DNA from: JACVRW01 sp035705985
GTDB taxonomy: Bacteria > Actinomycetota > Thermoleophilia > Solirubrobacterales > Thermoleophilaceae
Direction: 5' to 3'
Length of the DNA: 19,248 nt
NCBI GenBank assembly: GCA_035705985.1
Contig: DASSVP010000245.1
Coordinates: forward strand, 1 to 19,248
Shown: in pieces, positions 1-5,983 of the stretch
Layout: every line of letters begins with the position of its first letter
Numbering within the stretch: the stretch's first letter is position 1
Program-made: the position numbers and the translations under genes
Notes under the pieces: generated by a model
What the model was told of the DNA's origin: nothing
Databases searched by the model: none
The model's input: only the letters and a program-made list of their open reading frames with translations

Positions 1-443
1 GAGACGTGGTGGCTCGCGTGGCCGGGCGTGTACGCCACACGGAAGCCCTCCACGGTCTCGCCGCCGCTCAGCGCCGTGATCCGCTCCTCGGGCACCGGAG
101 CCACCTCGCCCCACAGCTCCCACATGTCGTCGCCGTAGAGCCGCCCCGCGCTCTTCAGCAGCTTCGACGGGTCCACCAGGTGCGGCGCTCCCAGCTCGTG
201 GACGTAGACCTTCAGCTTCGGGTACTTGCGGCACAGCACCCCCGTGGCGCCCGCATGGTCGAGGTGGATGTGCGTCAGCAGCAGGGCGCGCGGCTCGGTC
301 GGCCCGAGCCGGTCGATCAGCGTCTCGACGCACGACGCGGGCCCGGGGTCGACGATCACGCCGTCCACCTCATAGGCGCAGATCACCCGGTCCCGGCCCA
401 GGTGGAGCACGTCGATCGGGCGGCTCACAGGGTGGCGGACCAT
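1..443 (-). CDS. Metallo-beta-lactamase-fold hydrolase, partial (runs off the left edge)
   Basis: Read on the minus strand, this frame is open from an ATG at 443 to the window edge (147 codons seen). It carries the MBL zinc-binding signature HIHLDH (residues 58-63: H58, H60, D62, H63) and the next ligand His142 in TPGHASHH. This is the start of a Zn-dependent hydrolase of the glyoxalase II/RNase Z-like superfamily. The C-terminal part is missing, so the substrate cannot be inferred. A GTG at 428 in the same frame is an equally good start: it gives MSRPIDVLHLG and lies 10 nt after a TATGGT box (439-444, minus). The gene diverges from meaA with a 12 bp gap. Family call is firm; specific function is unknown. 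Confidence 0.85.
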   Translation of the reverse strand, partial: MVRHPVSRPIDVLHLGRDRVICAYEVDGVIVDPGPASCVETLIDRLGPTEPRALLLTHIHLDHAGATGVLCRKYPKLKVYVHELGAPHLVDPSKLLKSAGRLYGDDMWELWGEVAPVPEERITALSGGETVEGFRVAYTPGHASHHV

Positions 444-448
444 ACAAT
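443..448 (+). promoter_or_regulatory. Putative -10 box (TACAAT) for meaA
   Basis: TACAAT ends 7 nt before the GTG chosen for meaA, the distance expected for a leaderless transcript. No convincing -35 hexamer and no Shine-Dalgarno sequence are seen. The box overlaps the ATG start of the divergent MBL gene. Confidence 0.4.
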
Positions 449-455
449 CCATTCC

Positions 456-2444
456 GTGGAAGAGCACAGGCTGCCCGAGCGCGACGGCCCCTGGGTCATG
501 CGCACCTACGCGGGCCACAGCACGGCGAAGGAGTCGAACGAGCTGTACCGGAAGAACCTCGCGAAGGGCCAGACGGGCCTCTCGGTGGCGTTCGACCTCC
601 CCACACAGACCGGCTACGACCCGGACCACGAGCTCTCCCGCGGCGAAGTCGGCAAGGTCGGCGTGTCGATCGCCCACAAGGGCGACATGCACATGCTGCT
701 CGACGGGATCCCGCTCGACGAGATGAACACGTCGATGACGATCAACGCCACGGCGGCCTGGCTGCTCGCGCTCTACATGACCGTGGCCGAGGAGAACGGC
801 GTGGACCGCCGGGCGCTCCAGGGCACGACCCAGAACGACATCATCAAGGAGTTCCTGTCGCGCGGGACGTACGCGTTCCCGCCGGAGCCCTCGATGCGGC
901 TGATCGCGGACACGATCGCCTACACGGTCGACGAGGTGCCGCGCTGGAACCCGATCAACATCTGCTCGTACCACCTCCAGGAGGCGGGCGCGACGCCGGT
1001 CCAGGAGATCGCCTACGCCCTCTCCACCGCGCAGGCGGTGCTCGACCGCGTCCGCATGCGCGTACCCGAGGAGACCTTCCCGCGCGTCTTCGGCCGCATC
1101 TCGTTCTTCGTCAACGCCGGGATCCGCTTCGTGGAGGAGCACGCGAAGCTGCGCGCTATGGGGCAGCTCTGGGAGGAGCTGGGCCGCGAGCGCTACGGCG
1201 TGGACGACGAGCGCCTGCTGCGCTTCCGCTACGGCGTGCAGGTGAACTCGCTCGGCCTGACCGAGTCGCAGCCGGAGAACAACATCATCCGGATCGTCCT
1301 GGAGGCGCTCGCGGTGACGATGGGCCGCGAGGCGCGGGCGCGCGCGCTCCAGCTGCCCGCCTGGAACGAGGCGCTCGGACTGCCGCGCCCGTGGGACCAG
1401 CAGTGGTCGCTCCGGATCCAGCAGATCCTCGCCTACGAGACCGACCTGCTCGACTATCCCGACATCTTCGAGGGCTCGAAGGTCATGGACGGGCTCGTTG
1501 CCGAGCTGGTCGGGGAGGCGCGCGAGGAGATGGCAGTCGTGGCCGAGCAGGGCGGCGCGGTGGCGGCGGTCCCGTACATGAAGACGCAGATGGTGGAGTC
1601 GCACCGCGCGCGCGTGCAACGGATCGAAAGCGGCGAGCAGAAGGTGATCGGCCAGAACTGCTTCACGGAGGCGGAGCCCTCGCCGCTCCAGGAGGGGGAG
1701 GACGGCGGCATCCTTCGGGTCGATGCGGCGGTGGAGGCGTCCTCGATCGAGGCGCTCGGAGCGTGGCGCGACGGGCGCGACGACGCGGCGGTCGGGGCGG
1801 CTCTCGAGGCGCTGCGCGCGGCCGCGGCTGATCCCGACGTGAACATCATGCACGCGACGCTCGACGCCGCCCACGCCGGCGTCACCACGGGCGAGTGGGC
1901 GGCCGCGCTGCGGGAGGTGTTCGGCGAGTACCGGGCGCCCACCGGCGTCGGCGATGCCGCCGCGGCGCCGCCCGACGACGCGCTGACGGCATTGAGAGAC
2001 CGGGTCGAGGAGGTCTCGTCGGCGCTGGGCCGGCGCATCAAGATCCTCGTGGGCAAGCCGGGCCTCGACGGCCACTCGAACGGCGCCGAGCAGATCGCCG
2101 TGCGAGCCCGCGACGCAGGCATGGACGTGGTCTACGAGGGCATCCGCCTGACCCCCGCCCGCATCGCGCGCACGGCCGTGGACGAGGGCGTCCATGTGGT
2201 CGGCCTGTCGATCCTGTCCGGCTCGCACGCCGAGCTGATCCCGTCGGTGCTCGCCGAGCTGCGCGAGGCCGGCGCCGACGTCCCGGTCGTGGTGGGCGGC
2301 ATCATCCCTCACGCTGACGAGGAGGCCCTCCTCGAGGCCGGGGTGGCCCGCGTCTACACGCCGAAGGATTTCGAGGTCAGCCGGATCATGGGCGACATCG
2401 TGTCCCTGGTGGCCGAGCGCAACGGCGTAGTAGCCGTGCCCTAG
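456..2444 (+). CDS. meaA: MeaA, (2R)-ethylmalonyl-CoA mutase-type B12-dependent acyl-CoA mutase
   Basis: This 662-residue protein has an N-terminal mutase TIM barrel and a C-terminal cobalamin-binding domain on one chain. The B12 motif DGHSNG (D538, H540, G543) lies in KPGLDGHSNGAEQIA and is followed by LSILSGSH and VVGGIIP. Sequences such as WVMRTYAGHSTAKESN, CSYHLQEAGATP and GVQVNSLGLTESQPENN match my recollection of MeaA/Ecm proteins rather than methylmalonyl-CoA mutase, which has RPWTIRQYAGF and KMGQDGHDRG and an extra N-terminal TMY segment absent here. The enzyme would interconvert ethylmalonyl-CoA and methylsuccinyl-CoA. The open frame extends to position 6, but that part is antisense to the MBL gene. 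GTG 456 is preferred because it follows a TACAAT box; ATG 498 would cut conserved sequence. It lies directly before meaB. Related mutase specificities cannot be excluded. Confidence 0.9.
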   Translation: MEEHRLPERDGPWVMRTYAGHSTAKESNELYRKNLAKGQTGLSVAFDLPTQTGYDPDHELSRGEVGKVGVSIAHKGDMHMLLDGIPLDEMNTSMTINATAAWLLALYMTVAEENGVDRRALQGTTQNDIIKEFLSRGTYAFPPEPSMRLIADTIAYTVDEVPRWNPINICSYHLQEAGATPVQEIAYALSTAQAVLDRVRMRVPEETFPRVFGRISFFVNAGIRFVEEHAKLRAMGQLWEELGRERYGVDDERLLRFRYGVQVNSLGLTESQPENNIIRIVLEALAVTMGREARARALQLPAWNEALGLPRPWDQQWSLRIQQILAYETDLLDYPDIFEGSKVMDGLVAELVGEAREEMAVVAEQGGAVAAVPYMKTQMVESHRARVQRIESGEQKVIGQNCFTEAEPSPLQEGEDGGILRVDAAVEASSIEALGAWRDGRDDAAVGAALEALRAAAADPDVNIMHATLDAAHAGVTTGEWAAALREVFGEYRAPTGVGDAAAAPPDDALTALRDRVEEVSSALGRRIKILVGKPGLDGHSNGAEQIAVRARDAGMDVVYEGIRLTPARIARTAVDEGVHVVGLSILSGSHAELIPSVLAELREAGADVPVVVGGIIPHADEEALLEAGVARVYTPKDFEVSRIMGDIVSLVAERNGVVAVP

Positions 2445-2447
2445 CGC

Positions 2448-3392
2448 TTGGCGGCCGATGCGGCAGAGCTGGGGCGCAGGCTCGGGCGGGGCGACCGCTC
2501 GGCCGCCGCGGCCGCGCTCAACCTCCTGGAGAACCGCGCCGACCGGGAGGCGCGAGCCGCCCTGCTCGCGGAGGTCTCCCCGGCGGCTCTGGGCGGCGAG
2601 CCTCGGGCGCACGTCGTGGGCATAACGGGGCCGCCCGGCGCAGGGAAGTCCTCGCTCCTGTCGGTGCTCGTGACCGAGTGGCGACAACGCGGCCAGACGG
2701 TCGCCGTCCTCGCGGTGGACCCGAGCAGCAGGCGCTCGGGCGGATCCCTCCTCGGCGACCGCGCCCGCATCGATCACGACCCGCGCGACGACGGGGTGCT
2801 GATCCGCTCCACGGCCGCGGGCGGGCGCCTGGGCGGCCTGGCGGCGGCGACGCGCGAGGCCGTCGAGGCGCTCGCGCCAGCGTTTGACGTCGTGGTCGTG
2901 GAGACCGTGGGCGTGGGCCAGTCGGAGACGGACGTCGAGGACGTGTGCGACACGGTCGCGGTCGTCGTCCAGCCGGCGTCGGGCGACGTCCTCCAGTTCC
3001 TGAAGGCCGGGATCATGGAGGTCCCGGACCTGCTCGTAGTGACGAAGGCGGACCTCGGCGAGGCGGCCACGCGCTCGCAGCGTGACCTCGGCCAGGCGCT
3101 GAAGGCGGTCGGCTCGGACGCGGTTCCCGTGCTCGCGGTGTCGTCCGTGCCGCCGCCGAGCGGGATCGCGGAGCTGGCCGACGCCCTCGAGGCGCACCGG
3201 CGCGGGACTGACGTCGCCGAGCGGCGCGTGCGCGCCCGCCGCGGCGCCGCCCTTCGCGAGTTCGTGGCCGAGCACGGCGAGCGGGCGCTGCGCGAGCTGG
3301 GCGGCCGCCGCCGGGCGGAGCGGCTGCTCGAGCACGAGGATCCGGCCGCCGGCGTGGGCGACCTGATCGAGGCGCTCGCTACTCGACGGTGA
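2448..3392 (+). CDS. meaB: MeaB, G-protein chaperone of acyl-CoA mutase
   Basis: This 314-residue P-loop GTPase of the MeaB/ArgK (G3E) family protects and reloads B12-dependent acyl-CoA mutases. The Walker A motif is GPPGAGKS (61-68) and is followed by the family-typical VDPSSRRSGGSLLGDRAR and VVVETVGVGQSETDVEDV. The guanine-specificity motif reads TKAD (199-202) rather than the usual NKAD. The frame is bounded upstream by the meaA stop, so TTG 2448 is the only start that keeps the N-terminal helix. It sits 3 nt after the meaA stop with no Shine-Dalgarno, so translation is probably coupled. The 3' end overlaps the opposing LuxR-type gene by 14 nt. Confidence 0.93.
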   Translation: MAADAAELGRRLGRGDRSAAAAALNLLENRADREARAALLAEVSPAALGGEPRAHVVGITGPPGAGKSSLLSVLVTEWRQRGQTVAVLAVDPSSRRSGGSLLGDRARIDHDPRDDGVLIRSTAAGGRLGGLAAATREAVEALAPAFDVVVVETVGVGQSETDVEDVCDTVAVVVQPASGDVLQFLKAGIMEVPDLLVVTKADLGEAATRSQRDLGQALKAVGSDAVPVLAVSSVPPPSGIAELADALEAHRRGTDVAERRVRARRGAALREFVAEHGERALRELGGRRRAERLLEHEDPAAGVGDLIEALATRR

Positions 3393-3603
3393 TCTCGCCG
3401 CGCTGAAGCGCCATGACGACGGCGTGCAGCCGCGTGCGGGCGTGCAGCTTCGTGACCGAGTTGCGGACGTGCGCGCGCACCGTCTCCGCGGACACGGCAA
3501 GCTCGCGGGCGACCTCCTCGCCCGTGTAGCCGTGCGCCAGGAGGGTGAGCACCTCGCGTTCGCGCGGCGTGAGCCCACGCCGCCGTCGAGTTCCGGCTTC
3601 CAT
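3379..3603 (-). CDS. Stand-alone LuxR/GerE-type HTH DNA-binding protein
   Basis: A 74-residue protein made almost only of a LuxR C-terminal HTH domain: LTPREREVLTLLAHGYTGEEVA (about 11-32) followed by the recognition helix region VSAETVRAHVRNSVTKL. No receiver, PAS or ATPase domain precedes it, and the frame offers no longer start than ATG 3603. It could be a minimal GerE-like regulator or the remnant of a longer response regulator. Its last 14 nt overlap the end of meaB on the other strand. A perfect 16-bp palindrome lies 38 nt upstream of its start, over a possible -10 box, which suggests autoregulation. Targets are unknown. Confidence 0.8.
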   Translation of the reverse strand: MEAGTRRRRGLTPREREVLTLLAHGYTGEEVARELAVSAETVRAHVRNSVTKLHARTRLHAVVMALQRGEITVE

Positions 3604-3640
3604 GCAGGACGAGCATCGGGGCAGTTCGCGCCCGCCGCCA

Positions 3641-3656
3641 TCCTACGATCGTAGGA
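3641..3656. promoter_or_regulatory. Perfect 16-bp palindrome, candidate operator
   Basis: TCCTACGATCGTAGGA equals its own reverse complement with no spacer. It lies in the 94 bp gap between the LuxR-type gene (start 3603, minus) and the exported protein gene ending at 3698 (minus). On the minus strand it overlaps TAGGAT (3640-3645), a possible -10 element for the LuxR-type gene. The absence of a loop and of a T-tract argues for a dimeric protein site rather than a terminator. Confidence 0.5.
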
Positions 3657-3697
3657 ACGCCCGAACTACGCGCCGGACGCCACGGCGATCGCCTCGG

Positions 3698-4084
3698 TCA
3701 GCTCAGGGCCTCCACCAGCCAGCGGCCGTCCACGCGCCGCATCCGGAGCTCGTCGCGCAGGCGCGCCTGCCCGTCGGCGCGGGTCGTGACCTCCACCGTC
3801 GCGCCCTCGCCGGCCACGGTGATGCGGTGGACGTCGATCCTCGGCCGCCGCACGCCCTCCGCCGCCGAGCGCAGCTGGGCCGCGCACTCGTCGCCGCCGG
3901 AGCGCCGGCGTGCCGTCGCGGTGAACAGCTCGTCGCACACGGTGGTGAAGTCCCGGCTCGCTATCGCGCGCTCGAGCCGCTCCACCGCGGCCGCGACGGC
4001 CGCGGCCGGTCCGGAGGCCGGTTTCGGCTCCTCGTCGGCGCCGATGGAGCAGCCGACCGGGGCGAGGATGGCGAGCGTAGCCAT
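3698..4084 (-). CDS. Small exported NTF2-like protein, probable lipoprotein
   Basis: A 128-residue protein from ATG 4084. It begins with a hydrophobic stretch ending in APVGC, then a low-complexity Asp/Glu/Pro/Ala linker. A compact domain follows (RAIASRDFTTVCDELFTA ... GGDECAAQLR ... DGRWLVEAL) resembling the NTF2-like lipoproteins common in soil actinobacteria. The P at -3 of the Cys makes the lipobox imperfect. A rare in-frame CTG at 4111 would add LRRSLHIAI, giving a textbook charged n-region and longer h-region, but would overlap the divergent gene. Start is therefore uncertain. It is divergent from the CxxC protein, 9 bp apart. Role unknown, likely cell-surface. Confidence 0.7.
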   Translation of the reverse strand: MATLAILAPVGCSIGADEEPKPASGPAAAVAAAVERLERAIASRDFTTVCDELFTATARRRSGGDECAAQLRSAAEGVRRPRIDVHRITVAGEGATVEVTTRADGQARLRDELRMRRVDGRWLVEALS

Positions 4085-4092
4085 AATGGCTA
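4078..4092. promoter_or_regulatory. Inverted repeat covering the start region of a divergent gene pair
   Basis: TAGCCAT-A-ATGGCTA forms two perfect 7 bp arms around one central base. It contains the ATG of the minus-strand exported protein (4082-4084) and ends 1 nt before the ATG of the plus-strand CxxC protein (4094). CATAAT (4082-4087), 6 nt before that ATG, could be the plus-strand -10 box. A bound repressor here could silence both genes. Confidence 0.4.
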
Positions 4093-4093
4093 T

Positions 4094-4696
4094 ATGGAGG
4101 GATCGGCGCAGGAGTCGCTGGGCACGCAGGCGAGCTGGCTGCGGTGCTACCGCTGCTGGTCGCAGAACCTCGAGGTGCAGCTGCATTACGAGGGCATATT
4201 GAAGGTCGACGCAGACACAGGCGAGGCCGTCGACCCCATAGAGGAGGTCCAGGAGGCCGTGGTGCAGTGTCTCGACTGCCTCCACGACCAGCCGCACCTG
4301 TCGCTCACCTTCTACGACGAGGACGGCCGCCGCATCTCCCGGATCGAGCCCGTGGTGGACCGCTGGGAGCGGATGGTGACCGGCACGCCCTGGGTCGCCT
4401 CGTGCACCGTGACGGTCGACGCCGACCAGGTCGAGTCCTGCTCCGGCCCGGAAGCCGCCGAGTCGCTCGCGTTCGCCGCCTTCGGCGATCACGGGACGCG
4501 CGAGTTCTTCACCCACGTGCGCTTCCACAAGCACGAGGAGGACCGGATCGTGATCCACATGCTGGTGGAGCTGTATGCCCGCTCCTCGGACGAGGCCACC
4601 GACGTGATGGAGCAGGCCGCGCGCGGCGAGCTGACGATCACCTCGCTGGCCGAGGAATCGCGGCCTCCGGCGTCGAGCGCCGGCGAGGCCCATTAG
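4094..4696 (+). CDS. Hypothetical protein with two CxxC motifs (zinc-ribbon-like N-terminus)
   Basis: A 200-residue acidic soluble protein; the family is not recognised. Cys pairs C18-x-x-C21 (RCYRCW) and C59-x-x-C62 (QCLDCL) are spaced like a zinc ribbon with a beta-rich insert between them. The C-terminal half (about 85-185) is Cys-poor apart from two residues and has alternating hydrophobics (FFTHVRFHKHEEDRIVIHMLVELYA). No signal peptide or membrane segment is seen. ATG 4094 is used; upstream extension of the frame is antisense to the neighbouring gene. There is no Shine-Dalgarno, and CATAAT lies 6 nt before the start. Function cannot be assigned. Confidence 0.75.
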   Translation: MEGSAQESLGTQASWLRCYRCWSQNLEVQLHYEGILKVDADTGEAVDPIEEVQEAVVQCLDCLHDQPHLSLTFYDEDGRRISRIEPVVDRWERMVTGTPWVASCTVTVDADQVESCSGPEAAESLAFAAFGDHGTREFFTHVRFHKHEEDRIVIHMLVELYARSSDEATDVMEQAARGELTITSLAEESRPPASSAGEAH

Positions 4697-4727
4697 AACG
4701 ACGGCATCGAGGGCCCGTTTTCTCTCG

Positions 4728-4774
4728 AAGCGTCCTGATTAGGGCGCCTATCCGGAGCCCTATCCAGGACGCTT
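4728..4774. repeat. Imperfect palindrome, copy A of a CGTCCTG-type element
   Basis: Arms of 18 nt (aagcgtcctgattagggc at 4728-4745 and gccctatccaggacgctt at 4757-4774) match at 16 of 18 positions around an 11 nt loop. It separates two convergent genes and runs into the last codons of the CoA-transferase gene. It could be a bidirectional terminator, but neither side has a clear T-tract. A related copy lies at 16858-16898. Confidence 0.65.
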
Positions 4775-5983
4775 TGGCCTGTTGAACGCGATCACGCCGC
4801 GCTCGGCGAGCGCGGCGATCTCGGAGGGGGCGTGGCCGAGTTCCGCCAGTACCTCCCCTGTGTGCTCGCCGAGCAGCGGCGGCGGCGTCGGGTCGGTCCG
4901 GGTTGCGCCCCAGATCGGCGAGGCCACGAGGTCGAGCGGCCCGGCCGTGGGGTGCTCCACCGTCACCGTTGCCGGGCGGCCCGCCTGCGCGGCCGCGGCC
5001 AGCGCGTCGGGCACCGAGCGCACCTTGCCCGCCGGGACTCCGGCGGCGTCCAGCTCTGCCAGCCACTTCTCCGCGGGACGCGAGCGAAAGCGCTCGGCGA
5101 GCAGCGGCACCAGCTCGCCTCGATGCTCGACCCGGCCTGAGTTCGTGGCGAAGCGAGCGTCGGAACTGAGCTCCGAAAGGCCGAGCACCGAGCAGAGCGC
5201 GGCAAACAGCCCGTCGTTCGCCGCGGCGACCGCGATCCGGCCTGACGAGGTCTCGAAGTCCTGGTACGGCACGATGTTCGGGTGCGCGTTCCCATGCCGC
5301 TCCGGCTCCGCCCCCGTGACCAGCGCGTTCTGGGCCACGTTCACCAGCCCGGCGAGGCCGCTGTCGAGCAGCGGCACCTCGATGCGCGCGCCCTCTCCCC
5401 CGTGCAGGGCCGCGAGCACCGCGGCCGCGGCGTGGAGCCCGGTGAGCACGTCAACGAGCGCCACACCCACCTTGTAGGGCGGCCCCTCCTCGGCGCCGGT
5501 GATCGACATGAGCCCGGACTCCGCCTGGGCCACGAAGTCGTAGCCGGGGCGGCCAACGGGCGAGCGAGAAGAGCCGAAGCCCGTGATCGAGCAATAGACC
5601 ACCTCGGGATTCAGCTCCTTCACTGCGTCGTACCCCACGCCGAGCCGATCCGCCCCACCCACCTTGAAGTTCTCGACCACAACGTCCGCCTCCGCGCACA
5701 GCTCCACCGCCAAGGCTCGCCCCTCCGGCTGGGACAGGTCGAGGGCGCAGCTTCGCTTGCCGCGGTTGACCGAGAGGTAGTAGGCGGCCTCGCCGCCCGC
5801 GAACGGAGGGCCCCAGGAGCGGGTCTCGTCGCCGCCCTCCGGCCGCTCCACCTTCACGACGTCGGCGCCGAGGTCGGCGAGCACCATCGTGCAGTACGGC
5901 CCCGCGAGCACGCGGGACAGATCGGCGACGCGAACGCCCGCGAGGGGCGCCGCTCGGGAGGCGCTGCCGGATGAGCTCTCCAT
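4760..5983 (-). CDS. Family III (CaiB/BaiF) CoA-transferase, SUGCT-like
   Basis: A 407-residue protein of normal length for family III CoA-transferases, which move CoA between carboxylates through an Asp-bound acyl intermediate. The N-terminus PLAGVRVADLSRVLAGPYCTMVLADLGADVVKVE is the Rossmann-like CoA-binding start. The expected catalytic Asp is D149 in GRPGYDFVAQAESGLM. WGPPFAGGEAAYYLSVNRGKRS, the VPYQDFETSSGRIAV region and PPPLLGEHT strongly recall the succinate-hydroxymethylglutarate/glutarate CoA-transferase (SUGCT) group. Substrate is an inference. ATG 5983 is the only sensible start and lies 13 bp inside the divergent ThDP gene. The last codons form one arm of palindrome A. Confidence 0.9.
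   Translation of the reverse strand: MESSSGSASRAAPLAGVRVADLSRVLAGPYCTMVLADLGADVVKVERPEGGDETRSWGPPFAGGEAAYYLSVNRGKRSCALDLSQPEGRALAVELCAEADVVVENFKVGGADRLGVGYDAVKELNPEVVYCSITGFGSSRSPVGRPGYDFVAQAESGLMSITGAEEGPPYKVGVALVDVLTGLHAAAAVLAALHGGEGARIEVPLLDSGLAGLVNVAQNALVTGAEPERHGNAHPNIVPYQDFETSSGRIAVAAANDGLFAALCSVLGLSELSSDARFATNSGRVEHRGELVPLLAERFRSRPAEKWLAELDAAGVPAGKVRSVPDALAAAAQAGRPATVTVEHPTAGPLDLVASPIWGATRTDPTPPPLLGEHTGEVLAELGHAPSEIAALAERGVIAFNRPKRPG

Noticed and set aside
6..455. N-terminal extension of the meaA frame back to position 6
   Set aside because: The added 150 residues are Arg/His/Ala-rich and antisense to a clear MBL-fold gene; MeaA homology begins at about residue 8 after GTG 456.
456..2444. 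Ordinary methylmalonyl-CoA mutase large subunit
   Set aside because: It lacks the N-terminal TMY segment and carries KPGLDGHSNG and CSYHLQEAGATP, which fit MeaA/Ecm.
3379..3603. Truncated response regulator pseudogene
   Set aside because: No receiver-domain remnants are seen upstream in any frame, and the short protein has a proper start, stop and intact HTH.
4760..5983. Mesaconyl-CoA C1-C4 CoA-transferase (Mct) of the 3-hydroxypropionate bicycle
   Set aside because: Tempting because of the Chloroflexus-like Mcl, but the N-terminal and active-site sequence fits the SUGCT-type group far better than my recollection of Mct.
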